From an uncultured Streptococcus sp. (GTDB taxonomy: Bacteria; Bacillota; Bacilli; Lactobacillales; Streptococcaceae): a DNA stretch of 22,266 nt. The stretch lies in NCBI RefSeq assembly GCF_959025735.1, contig NZ_CAUFJQ010000018.1, positions 1-22,266 on the forward strand, in the 5' to 3' direction. Below, piece after piece: positions 7,409 to 15,846 of the stretch. Made by a program: the position numbers and the translations under genes. The stretch's first letter is position 1, and each line of letters starts with the position of its first letter. Below the pieces are notes generated by a model. It made no database searches, was not told the DNA's origin, and was given only the letters and a program-made list of their open reading frames with translations.

Positions 7409-8461
7409 TTATGCTAAATGATTTAACGCCGTCTTTAAGTAGTGACCATCTCGGATTTCCTGACCAACACGCTTGGCATTGTCCACCAAGTCTTGGTAAT
7501 CAGCATCTGAAATATTGTCGATTGTCTCCTTCAAATCATGGAGAGACTCTACTGCAATCCCGCAGCCCTTCTCAAGCACAAAATGAGATAAGGCTGACTG
7601 TTTCCACACGACAAGCGGGAAGCCCGATGCTAGATAAAGCGACGCCTTGTGGGAGTTGTTGTAACGAAGGTATTCACCAAAAACACCACTACAGGTCTCA
7701 ACGCTATCTCCATCCCAGACCAGACCAAAACCGCCCTCAAGGGCTGCAGGAAGTTCATCCGGTAGGAAGGAACCAAAGTAGGTTTCATTTGCAAGCGCTC
7801 TACTCTCATCAAAGCCAACACCATAAAGGTTATAAGACGGTGCTTCTGGAAGAGTATAAAGATAACCAGCTTTTTCCTTGGCCAAATTACCTGCCACAAT
7901 TATCGGCTGGTCTTTTGTTTGGCCACTCTTTTCTTGAAAATCTGGAATCAAATAGTCAAAAATTCCAAGGCTGACAATCTTGTCTTCTACAACCCCTTTA
8001 TCCACTAAGACAGATTTCATAACCGGGTTGTGAGCAATAATTCCTGTAACACTACGGAACGTATCACTTTCAGTTAGTTTCATCCGTAACTTCATCCTAA
8101 ATGGTAAGGTTTTATCATTCACAAAACGCAGTGTTTCCAAATCATGAACTAAAAAATAGACATCCGTACCCCTGTTTTTAAGTTTTTTTAGTAAATGGTT
8201 AAGAAATAAAGAATGATGTAACAAAGGAAATTGAATTATGATCTCATCATTTTTCTTTAGGTCTTTGAAAGCTCTAAAGAGAGCTCTATATTTATGAATC
8301 TGTGCCCTAAGAACATTCATTTGATACCAGTCATCCACCAAAACTTTCAACGGAGAATAACCTAATTTATTTAAAATTGCTTCAACGTCATTACGTGCTT
8401 TATTTCCCGCATTTTTAGCATTATTGTCGTGTAAAAATTCTTCTTTTAAATAGTATTTCAT
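7409..8461 (-). CDS. Galactofuranosyltransferase-like glycosyltransferase, last gene of the operon
   Basis: A 350-residue cytoplasmic enzyme likely to add a sugar, probably galactofuranose, to the lipid-linked repeat unit. Recognisable family features are the N-terminal KYYLKEEF...NAGNKARND segment, the VYFLVHDLE strand (about residues 101-109) and a C-terminal YNNSHKASLYLASGFPLVV segment. These match the GT-B family that contains bacterial beta-1,6-galactofuranosyltransferases and Gtf3-type transferases. The presence of glf two genes upstream in the same operon supports galactofuranose as the donor sugar. The gene starts 10 bases after the stealth gene's TGA. Its 5' half is much richer in A+T than its 3' half (28% G+C at 8161-8220 against 48% at 7441-7500). 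A different donor sugar remains possible. Confidence 0.75.
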   Translation of the reverse strand: MKYYLKEEFLHDNNAKNAGNKARNDVEAILNKLGYSPLKVLVDDWYQMNVLRAQIHKYRALFRAFKDLKKNDEIIIQFPLLHHSLFLNHLLKKLKNRGTDVYFLVHDLETLRFVNDKTLPFRMKLRMKLTESDTFRSVTGIIAHNPVMKSVLVDKGVVEDKIVSLGIFDYLIPDFQEKSGQTKDQPIIVAGNLAKEKAGYLYTLPEAPSYNLYGVGFDESRALANETYFGSFLPDELPAALEGGFGLVWDGDSVETCSGVFGEYLRYNNSHKASLYLASGFPLVVWKQSALSHFVLEKGCGIAVESLHDLKETIDNISDADYQDLVDNAKRVGQEIRDGHYLKTALNHLA

Positions 8462-8471
8462 CTCTTACTTC

Positions 8472-9464
8472 TCATTTTTCATACGCTGATTTTTTAGGAT
8501 AATATTCATTTAAAATTTGCTTGAAATGAATGATGTTTTCTTCCCTAAATTCCCCATCATCATTGACACAAAGCAGTTTTTTACGTCTATCTGTAAAGAT
8601 AGATTCCAGCTTATCCACTTGATTTAAACCAATTGTTTCTCCGAAATTTTTAGACATAGGATAAAACTGATTACTTTCAATTTGCCAATTAGAACAAACG
8701 TATTGATTGACGTCTACTCCATAGTCTCTAATTTTATTTCGTGACGTTTTATCTAATGTTGCTCCCTCAATTTCCCACAAATGTGCCAAAGTACTCTTCT
8801 TCATTGGAACAGGTAAATGTTGGTTCACGTATCCTGTCGGACCCCAAGGCAAGAGTAACAAGTTTTTCAAAACCAAGGAACCATAACGGAAATTAAAGAA
8901 TTTCCAAGGCGAAGATTTCAAAGCCTTCTTATTAGGAAAATGCCGATAGATTAATTCAACGTTATTGTGATAAGTGTTCGTAAATGGTGACCATGGAACT
9001 AAAGCATCGTATACTGCTAAAAGCTTGGGTTGACCATTTTTATAAAAATCTGAAGGTTGACTATCTCTAATCAAGTACATATCATCATTGAAATACAAAT
9101 AGTTCTCCGACAATCCTTCAATCCGATGAAGATTAAGCTCAATAGCCGCTGAATTATAGGTAGGTAGATATTCATTAGGCATAAATTCCTTATGAGTGAC
9201 CAATTTAAGTTTTGGATGCTCCAAATTTAACCAGTCAGGCTTTTGCCCGTTGGTAATTAGATAAACATTATTCACCCAAGGAGCATGCTTTTCAATCATT
9301 CGAAACCAGTAATTAAAAATACCGTAATCACGATAACGTTGCTCTCCGTCGATTTCTTGGTCTATTTTTGACATTTGACCTGTCACGGCTTGTTTCTCGC
9401 GGATAAACTCAGTATCACTTCCGTCGACCCAAAGAACCACGATATCAATTTTTTCTTGTGTCAT
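8472..9464 (-). CDS. wefC: Stealth-family hexose-1-phosphate transferase (WefC-like)
   Basis: A 330-residue enzyme of the stealth family, which transfers a sugar-1-phosphate from a nucleotide sugar and so builds phosphodiester bonds in the polysaccharide. Visible blocks are CR1, IDIVVLWVDGSD (residues 6-17), and CR2, with RYRDYGIFNYWFRMIEKHAP leading to the acidic YFNDDMYLI stretch. An HLWEIEGATLDKTSRNKIRDYG stretch follows further on. In oral streptococci the enzyme at this kind of position in receptor polysaccharide operons is called WefC; I use that symbol by similarity of family and context, and the sugar it carries is not provable here. Its ATG overlaps the glf stop by 4 bases (ATGA), so translation is coupled. 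Confidence 0.8.
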   Translation of the reverse strand: MTQEKIDIVVLWVDGSDTEFIREKQAVTGQMSKIDQEIDGEQRYRDYGIFNYWFRMIEKHAPWVNNVYLITNGQKPDWLNLEHPKLKLVTHKEFMPNEYLPTYNSAAIELNLHRIEGLSENYLYFNDDMYLIRDSQPSDFYKNGQPKLLAVYDALVPWSPFTNTYHNNVELIYRHFPNKKALKSSPWKFFNFRYGSLVLKNLLLLPWGPTGYVNQHLPVPMKKSTLAHLWEIEGATLDKTSRNKIRDYGVDVNQYVCSNWQIESNQFYPMSKNFGETIGLNQVDKLESIFTDRRKKLLCVNDDGEFREENIIHFKQILNEYYPKKSAYEK

Positions 9465-10561
9465 TTAATAAATTCTTTCTCAACGACTTCTAGAGCACGC
9501 TCAATAACCACATGCATATCGTAGTATTTATAGTCTGCTAGGCGTCCACAGAAGATGACCTTGTCATTTTTGGATGCTTCTTCTTGGTACTTGGCAAACA
9601 TCGCATTATTCTTTTCATCATTGATTGGATAGTAGGGCTCATCGCCTCGTTTCCAATCAGCTGGGTATTCACGGGTAATCACCGTCTTCGGTTGAGTCCC
9701 ATACTCAAAGTGCTTGTGCTCGATGATCCGAGTGTATGGAATTTCACGCTCGGTGTAGTTGACCACAGCATTACCTTGATGATTTTCCTCATCCAAAACT
9801 TCGTGTTCGAATCGAAGGCTACGATATTCCAACTCTCCATGCTTGTAGTCAAAGTACTGGTCGATCATCCCTGTGAAGACAATTTTTTCAGCTGAAGCTT
9901 CCAGTTCTTCACGATTAGCAAAGAAATCAACGCCAAGCTCTACTTCTACATCACCCAGCATGTTTTCAATGATGACATTATAACCACCAATTGGAATCCC
10001 TTGGTAACGGTCGTTAAAGTAGTTATTATCAAAGGTCAAACGCACTGGGAGGCGCTTAATGATGAAAGGAGGCAGGTCTGTTGCAGAACGTCCCCATTGC
10101 TTCTCCGTATAGCCCTTGATCAACTTTTCATAGATGTCCAGACCAATCAACTTGATCGCTTGTTCTTCCAAGTTCTTAGGCTCAACATCTTTCATATCCG
10201 CCGTTTGCTCCGCAATCTTGTTTTTGACTTCTTGAGGAGTCTTTGTCCCCCACATGGCATAGAAGGTATTCATGTTGAAGGGAAGATTGTAGAGTCTGCC
10301 CTTGTAATTAGCTACCGGTGAATTGATATAGTTGTTAAATTCAGCAAATTGGTTGACATAATCCCAAACCTTTTTGTTTGAGGTATGGAAAATGTGGGCA
10401 CCGTACTTATGAACATTGATTCCTTCAACTTCTTCACAATAGATATTACCACCAATGTGGTCCCGTTTATCAATCACTTTTACTTTTTTGCCACGCTTGG
10501 TTGCCTCATGAGCAAAAATTGCCCCCGATAGACCAGCACCAACAATCAGATAATCGTACAT
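9461..10561 (-). CDS. glf: UDP-galactopyranose mutase
   Basis: A flavoenzyme of 366 residues, the usual length, that converts UDP-galactopyranose to UDP-galactofuranose in the cytoplasm. The N-terminal FAD-binding motif VGAGLSGAIFAHE (about residues 7-19) and the following KVIDKRDHIGGN are typical. The family segments YGAHIFHTSN and KGYTEKQWGRSATDLP (active-site region), and the C-terminal FCGRLADYKYYDMHVVIERAL, are all present. It supplies the donor for the galactofuranosyltransferase-like gene at the operon end. It starts 10 bases after the wzx stop. The call is secure. Confidence 0.97.
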   Translation of the reverse strand: MYDYLIVGAGLSGAIFAHEATKRGKKVKVIDKRDHIGGNIYCEEVEGINVHKYGAHIFHTSNKKVWDYVNQFAEFNNYINSPVANYKGRLYNLPFNMNTFYAMWGTKTPQEVKNKIAEQTADMKDVEPKNLEEQAIKLIGLDIYEKLIKGYTEKQWGRSATDLPPFIIKRLPVRLTFDNNYFNDRYQGIPIGGYNVIIENMLGDVEVELGVDFFANREELEASAEKIVFTGMIDQYFDYKHGELEYRSLRFEHEVLDEENHQGNAVVNYTEREIPYTRIIEHKHFEYGTQPKTVITREYPADWKRGDEPYYPINDEKNNAMFAKYQEEASKNDKVIFCGRLADYKYYDMHVVIERALEVVEKEFIK

Positions 10562-10571
10562 AGTTGTCTCC

Positions 10572-11993
10572 CTATTTTTTTATTAATTGCTGTTTCAACT
10601 CTTTCACATTCACTACCTTGAAGAGTAAAATCAAGGTTCCATAGATGACCCCACCTAGGCCAGCATATAGAACGACATTCAGCGTCGGCGAAAGGTGGAC
10701 GATGAACTTGACTAGTAGCAAAAGACCATACATGAGGCCTGAAGCGAACACAATCTTCATCATTGAGCCCATAATCGGCACTTCTTTAAGATAAGTTCGT
10801 GTGAAGTAGAGTTGAATCCCCCATACCAAAGCTTCTGTCAACACTGACACAATCGCAGCTCCAATAAAGCCCAGTTTTGGTAGGAAGATGAGATTCAATC
10901 CGACACTGACAATGGCAGGTACAGTAGTCGAAATCATAAATTCTTTATTTTTATTGTGAGGGATTAGAATTTGAATCCCCATGATATTGGTCCATCCGAT
11001 AAAGAACATTCTAAAAATCATGATGGCAATGGCATAACGCGCATCCTGGAAGTCCTTCCCTAGGAAGAATTGAACAAAATCATCATTGACGATTAGCATA
11101 CCGGCAATAATCGGGAAAATGACCAAATTATAAATCAAAAAGGACATTTGGTGCATCTTGTTAACAGCCTTTTGGTCCCCTGAGGATAAGAGGCTCGATA
11201 CCCGAGGCAACATGACGCTGCCCAGTGAGGTCACCAAGGTCAACAAAATATTGACGAGTTTTAAGGCTTGGTCGTAAATCCCCACATCCTTTGTAGAGGC
11301 GAGAGCCCCAAGCATGGTCCGATCCAAGGTGACATAGAGGGAAATGGCGATCTGCGGTAGAAAGAGCAGAATGACCGGCTTTAAATGTACCCGTGCATAA
11401 GCCATATCAAAATGGGCTTTCCCAATGAACTCCCGAGCGGGTAGCCACATGCTGAGCTGACCTAAGAGCTCAAAGATGGTGAGCAAGAATACGTAGAGAT
11501 ACAGATCATTGGCAGATTTGACAAACAAGAAGATGGAGATGACTCCAACCAGTTTGACCGTGATATTCCGAACCGTAATCTTGCGAAAATCTTCTAATCC
11601 CTGAAAAAGCCAGGAAATATCGAGTCCCTTTGAAACCAAACTGAGTCCTAAGATATAGGCCACAGGGTTTTGCATAGAAGGAAGGGTTAGACATAAAAGA
11701 ACATAGAGGGTAAGGGATAAAATCGTAGCCCCCAACTGAAGGGTATAAATCCCCCAGAAATTCTTTTGAATATCTTTCCGGTGTCCTGAAATCTCCTTAG
11801 TTCCATAATTGGCCACTCCTAGCGTCGCCAAAAGGAGAAAATAAGTAACAATGGAGTTGAAATAGCCATAGGTCCCCAAGTCATTTGAACTAAAGACCCG
11901 CGTCACATAAGGGGTGGTGATAATCGGCAAGATAATCACCAGTAACTGGTAGGAGAGATTATAGGCGTAATTTTTAAGAACTTTCATGATCAT
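10572..11993 (-). CDS. wzx: Wzx repeat-unit flippase
   Basis: A 473-residue integral membrane protein of the polysaccharide transporter (MOP) superfamily that moves the undecaprenyl-linked repeat unit across the membrane. It shows the family N-terminus (NYAYNLSYQLLVIILPIITTPYVTRVF, shown in part: PIITTPYVTRVF), the GVANYGTKEI segment, and about 12-14 hydrophobic helices up to the end. The start at 11993 gives the ATGA overlap with the wzy stop; ATG at 11985-11987 is an alternative two codons in. The Shine-Dalgarno match is weak, in keeping with translational coupling to wzy. Base composition is close to that of glf and well above that of wzy. Confidence 0.95.
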   Translation of the reverse strand: MIMKVLKNYAYNLSYQLLVIILPIITTPYVTRVFSSNDLGTYGYFNSIVTYFLLLATLGVANYGTKEISGHRKDIQKNFWGIYTLQLGATILSLTLYVLLCLTLPSMQNPVAYILGLSLVSKGLDISWLFQGLEDFRKITVRNITVKLVGVISIFLFVKSANDLYLYVFLLTIFELLGQLSMWLPAREFIGKAHFDMAYARVHLKPVILLFLPQIAISLYVTLDRTMLGALASTKDVGIYDQALKLVNILLTLVTSLGSVMLPRVSSLLSSGDQKAVNKMHQMSFLIYNLVIFPIIAGMLIVNDDFVQFFLGKDFQDARYAIAIMIFRMFFIGWTNIMGIQILIPHNKNKEFMISTTVPAIVSVGLNLIFLPKLGFIGAAIVSVLTEALVWGIQLYFTRTYLKEVPIMGSMMKIVFASGLMYGLLLLVKFIVHLSPTLNVVLYAGLGGVIYGTLILLFKVVNVKELKQQLIKK

Positions 11994-13138
11994 TCAATTC
12001 TATCTTTTATTTTGTATTGAACTGGCACAAGGCTAGCAAAAAGTGTAAAAATAAAAATATTATATCCTGGTCTTATCCAAAAAGCTTCTATCATACAATT
12101 AATTGTAATAAGCGATAATAAAGCTAAGAATAGAAACATACCCTGTTTATAAATTCTCTTTGATGCAAGTACATAAATCAATACCAGTAAAACAACAGGA
12201 ACAACTCCGTAGTAAAATAACATTTGAATATAAGAGGAATCTACATAGTTATAACTGTATACCGATTCTGTTGTGCCACCATATCCTATAAACTTAACCC
12301 CGGTTGCTCCAAACAAATGTAAGCCATAGGTCTCTATTGCATTCTTCCCTAAAAATAACCTCATACTGAATAAGTTGTTCAAATTCACAAATAATGAAGA
12401 AGACCAGGTAAAGAAATACGATAAGTAAAACATTAAGAAAGAAAATATAGCTGCAAAATAAGGTAGGATCCCATAAATTTTAAATTTTCTTTCTTTAGTA
12501 ACATACATGACAATAAAAATGACAGTTGCTACAAGTACAGAAAGGGCATTTAACCTAGCATCACAAAATTTGATGATAAAAAATGCTAAACTAATGCCTA
12601 CCAAGGTTCGTAGTATAATGAACCGTTTCCGTAGTACATATCCCCAAGCAATAAATAAATAAAAACAGTGAGACGCAAAGTCAGTTGGATAAATGAAACC
12701 AAAGGAATTTCTAATCACAAAGCCAGACGAACGGACCTGAGCAAATTGTAAATTAGGAATAACTCCCAGAATTGAAAGTAAGAAAACTCCGAACACTATC
12801 GTTCCTGACACAATAACGTATGTTTTTAAGATAACATCAATATCTGCATCATATAATAACAAAATCAACAATGAATAAAGTAGGAAATTAGTCCCACCCG
12901 TATGCATGAATACGATAGAACTTGTTAGTAGTAATAAAATAGCGGTTAAGATATAAAAGAACGTGAATTTTTTTATATACAAAAATCTAAAACATAATAA
13001 TAATGAAAAACTGATTAATAAAATAACCGGAAGGTTTGGGATTATTCTGTTTAACATTGTTGTCATAAGAGTATCGTACCCAACAATGAGAGTCAATACT
13101 AGAATAACCAAAAGGTTCTCAAACTTAATTTTTAACAT
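11990..13138 (-). CDS. wzy: Wzy polysaccharide polymerase
   Basis: A 382-residue multi-span membrane protein with about ten or more hydrophobic segments and a long, partly polar loop in the second half (about residues 260-300). This is the usual build of Wzy O-antigen/capsule polymerases, which join flipped repeat units. Sequence motifs in this family are poor, so the call rests on topology, size and its place between glycosyltransferase and flippase genes. AAAGG stands 5 bases before the ATG. The gene is strikingly AT-rich (16 G+C in the 60 bases 12481-12540), unlike wzx next to it. The linkage formed cannot be deduced. Confidence 0.88.
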   Translation of the reverse strand: MLKIKFENLLVILVLTLIVGYDTLMTTMLNRIIPNLPVILLISFSLLLCFRFLYIKKFTFFYILTAILLLLTSSIVFMHTGGTNFLLYSLLILLLYDADIDVILKTYVIVSGTIVFGVFLLSILGVIPNLQFAQVRSSGFVIRNSFGFIYPTDFASHCFYLFIAWGYVLRKRFIILRTLVGISLAFFIIKFCDARLNALSVLVATVIFIVMYVTKERKFKIYGILPYFAAIFSFLMFYLSYFFTWSSSLFVNLNNLFSMRLFLGKNAIETYGLHLFGATGVKFIGYGGTTESVYSYNYVDSSYIQMLFYYGVVPVVLLVLIYVLASKRIYKQGMFLFLALLSLITINCMIEAFWIRPGYNIFIFTLFASLVPVQYKIKDRIE

Positions 13139-13171
13139 AATACCTTTTTACTCTTAATAAAATAGCTACAC

Positions 13172-14242
13172 CTATTTAAAAGCAATTTTACGTAAAATTG
13201 GATTCATTTTCATTTTTTCAATAAAGATGACTGTCCGAAATTTTTTTTTGGCGAGAAGATCAATACTCAATCTTCTAAGAAAAGAAGAAATATCTCGCTG
13301 TCTTAATAAGGTCTTATAAGACCCTATCATTTGATTCCTATTTCCTGAAAAAATATTATCAAAAGCTTTATTAGTAATTATAGATTGCAGTAATTCTATC
13401 TTTTCTCTCCTTCTCGCATTTAAATTAGAAATTTGAAAGGCTGCACTTACAATGATTTTTGTCTTAATTTCTTGAATTAATGTGGCATCTTCTATTTGGA
13501 ACTTCTCAAGTAATTTTTGCAATGCTTGAAGTTCATCTAATTGTATTTCGATTCTTCTAGGATGAAAACTGGTCAATGCTGAACCGCTTCTACCAGCAAT
13601 ATAATTATAAAGAGTCGATTCAATAAAAAGGATGTTATCTAAATATCGATAAACTTGAAAATTGAATGAAGTATCCTCTCCTATTGGTTTACCAGGAAAC
13701 TTAATATCGTGTTTTAAAATAAATGACTTGTTATAGATTCTTGACCAAACATTATACATCATATCAGTTTTGAATAACTCTATAAATTCATTTCTAAATT
13801 CATTCTTTCCAAGAAGACCACAATGCGTATACAAATGAGGGCGACAAGACAAAATAGTGTCCTTATTTTCTTTAATTTCATTGTAGCCAAAACAAAGAAC
13901 ATCCCATTTATCATTGAGGTTAGGAAAAATTTTTTCAAAGAAATCCTCAGATACAAAGTCGTCTGGATCCATAAAAAATAAATAATTACCCCTTGATAAA
14001 GAAATACCTAGGTTCCTGGCTTCTGATACTCCGTTATTTTCAATATGCCTAACACAAACATTAGAAAAATTATTTTGGTACTCATCGCAAATCGCACCAC
14101 TTTTATCATTTGAACCATCATCAATTAGCAGAATTTCATATGTGATTGATGACGGTTGCAAAAGTATTGAATCTAGGGCTCTTTTTAAATAACCTTCAAC
14201 ATTAAATACGGGAACAATAATGCTCAAATCTATATTATCCAT
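13172..14242 (-). CDS. Family 2 glycosyltransferase
   Basis: A 356-residue enzyme with an N-terminal GT-A fold domain. The features are LSIIVPVFNVEGYLKRALDS at the start, IDDGSND with Asp41-Asp42 for nucleotide binding, GVSEARNLGIS, and MDPDDF (Asp92, Asp94, Asp95) as the metal-binding acidic motif. It would transfer one sugar from a nucleotide sugar to the growing lipid-linked repeat unit on the cytoplasmic face. The C-terminal third is a helical, basic extension common in capsule GT2 enzymes. The start overlaps the stop of the preceding gene by one base (TAATG). A 33-base gap follows before wzy. The donor and acceptor are not deducible. The gene lies in the AT-rich, probably type-specific block. 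Confidence 0.9.
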   Translation of the reverse strand: MDNIDLSIIVPVFNVEGYLKRALDSILLQPSSITYEILLIDDGSNDKSGAICDEYQNNFSNVCVRHIENNGVSEARNLGISLSRGNYLFFMDPDDFVSEDFFEKIFPNLNDKWDVLCFGYNEIKENKDTILSCRPHLYTHCGLLGKNEFRNEFIELFKTDMMYNVWSRIYNKSFILKHDIKFPGKPIGEDTSFNFQVYRYLDNILFIESTLYNYIAGRSGSALTSFHPRRIEIQLDELQALQKLLEKFQIEDATLIQEIKTKIIVSAAFQISNLNARRREKIELLQSIITNKAFDNIFSGNRNQMIGSYKTLLRQRDISSFLRRLSIDLLAKKKFRTVIFIEKMKMNPILRKIAFK

Positions 14243-15207
14243 TAACCCTTCATCCTTAATTTATGACGAATAAACTCTAGTGTCCATTTCTCTTTTTTAA
14301 ACTTCTTTAAAATTGTTGATTTAACATATGCCCAATAGAATTTATTTCTTGTTACTTCTAAAAACTCTTCCTTAGAAATTTTCTCTCCAATAACTAATTG
14401 ATTTGGTATAACATAAAATGAATCGACTAGTTTAAACTCAGGACATTTAATCATCCTCTTTTGGAAATGTGCATATAGAGGACGCTTAACCACTATATCA
14501 CCATCGATTAAATTTATCGATTCCAAACCATTTTCCTCTGACCAAAAATAATAGCGTTTCGGTTCATTTTCACCATATTCCCTAAATGAGAAATGACTAA
14601 TATCGATATCATCAAAAAACTTATCTTGCAGTTGTTTGAAATTACTTTTTTCAAAAATCTTTTGGATACCGTTTGCCTCATCAAAAATAAAACTTTGCTC
14701 ATTAGTGAAGACATTTTGATAGTCCAATCGATAGTTTGAACCTTTACCAGACATAAATATACGATTAACTTCTTGTGAATTTTTAAATATTTGGAGGTGA
14801 CCAAAAAGACCATATCGAGCATAATCATTCTCAAAAAAGCTATGCTTTTCCAGAAATTGATAAATATCACCAAGTAAGACATCTGTATCACAAAATCCCC
14901 AGTAATCATACTCTTTTAATTCTTCTTCAAAAATAAGCCCGTAAGCAACCCTATAGTCACATAATTTGTAAGGTGTTTTGAGAGAAATTTTAAAATCAAA
15001 CTTAGACTGGATTTTTTCTCTTAAATCATCAAAAGAAAGAGTTACAAATTCTATATTTTTAGCATTTAAAATTTCAAATTGGTCAACCTTTTGATCCGTA
15101 TAAATTAAGAAATCAATTTTTTGATTACGTTTAGCAGTCAACAAAAAATAAGGAAAAAAGGTTGGAAGTTTTCCAAAATATGGAATAATTAGTCTTATCT
15201 TTTTCAT
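14242..15207 (-). CDS. DUF6625-like putative glycosyltransferase (DxD)
   Basis: A 321-residue protein that begins IRLIIPYFGKLPTFFPYFL and carries WGFCDTDVLLGD (Asp107-Thr-Asp109), a DxD-type motif that fits a GT-A-like nucleotide-sugar binding site. I recognise it as like the DUF6625 group found in capsule loci; this is from memory and the group has little experimental work. It likely adds one residue to the repeat unit. There are no membrane segments or signal peptide. Its ATG overlaps the end of the DUF1919 gene by 4 bases, and its stop overlaps the GT2 start. The composition is very AT-rich, like its neighbours. Confidence 0.72.
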   Translation of the reverse strand: MKKIRLIIPYFGKLPTFFPYFLLTAKRNQKIDFLIYTDQKVDQFEILNAKNIEFVTLSFDDLREKIQSKFDFKISLKTPYKLCDYRVAYGLIFEEELKEYDYWGFCDTDVLLGDIYQFLEKHSFFENDYARYGLFGHLQIFKNSQEVNRIFMSGKGSNYRLDYQNVFTNEQSFIFDEANGIQKIFEKSNFKQLQDKFFDDIDISHFSFREYGENEPKRYYFWSEENGLESINLIDGDIVVKRPLYAHFQKRMIKCPEFKLVDSFYVIPNQLVIGEKISKEEFLEVTRNKFYWAYVKSTILKKFKKEKWTLEFIRHKLRMKG

Positions 15208-15845
15208 TTAGTTAGATCCTCTCCACCTTTATTCAGCCAAGTTACAACATTAAAATAGCGATGATATGTTTTCAAGTCGATGCCAACGTGTCCTTGCTTT
15301 TCAGCTGATTTGAAATGAACTAAGGAAGGTAAATCACTATAATTCTTTGAAGAGAAAATAACCTTACTCTTGTATGGAAGCTCTTCGAACTCTTTCATCA
15401 ATTCATAAGTACAAGCATCATTGTCATTGAACTTGAAATATAAATGATCCCAATGAATTCTTTCTAAACGACGGTTCCATTTTTGAATTGCTTCTTCCTC
15501 ATCTGCATAATGCAGGAAATGAAGTTCAATATCATCAAGGAATGCTAGAGGATAGGCATTATCAAAGTCTTTGATATATTTTGATTCCTTAACAAATTTC
15601 AAAGGGATGTTTCCGCTCAAATAATGTTTTAAATTCTTAAGCATCTTAATGTAATCAGGTGAAAAGATAAACATCCCTACAAATGGCGTTTGGTAAGGTA
15701 AACCCAATTCTTGATAAACTTTTCCTGCCCAACAATTATCACAAATAATCGTGAAATTCTTATTCTTGAGTCTTCGCCGAGGAATAAAGTTAATAATTGG
15801 ATAAACGATTGGTTTTAATTTGTTCTTAATTGTTTCAGTATTCAT
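15204..15845 (-). CDS. DUF1919-family protein
   Basis: A 213-residue protein of the DUF1919 group, often met in exopolysaccharide loci and of unproven function. The best sign is the ICDNCWAGKVYQELGLPYQTP block (residues 34-54, here Cys35 and Cys38) with the following GMFIFSPDYIKMLKNL. A conserved-looking HWDHLYFKFND stretch and HVGIDL come later. There is no signal peptide and no clear membrane helix; the basic N-terminus could sit at the membrane. The start lies one base past the stop of the GT4 gene. A transferase that decorates the repeat unit is one guess, but nothing in the sequence proves it. Confidence 0.72.
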   Translation of the reverse strand: MNTETIKNKLKPIVYPIINFIPRRRLKNKNFTIICDNCWAGKVYQELGLPYQTPFVGMFIFSPDYIKMLKNLKHYLSGNIPLKFVKESKYIKDFDNAYPLAFLDDIELHFLHYADEEEAIQKWNRRLERIHWDHLYFKFNDNDACTYELMKEFEELPYKSKVIFSSKNYSDLPSLVHFKSAEKQGHVGIDLKTYHRYFNVVTWLNKGGEDLTK

Positions 15846-15846
15846 C

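Noticed and set aside
7409..7974. Plus-strand open frame opposite the galactofuranosyltransferase-like gene
   Set aside because: It is a His/Gln/Ser-rich shadow of a well-supported minus-strand gene, starting on top of the operon terminator.
11990..13138. Possible frameshift in the wzy gene because of its low composition
   Set aside because: The frame is open over the full 382 residues with regular membrane segments and an ATGA link to wzx, so the gene looks intact.
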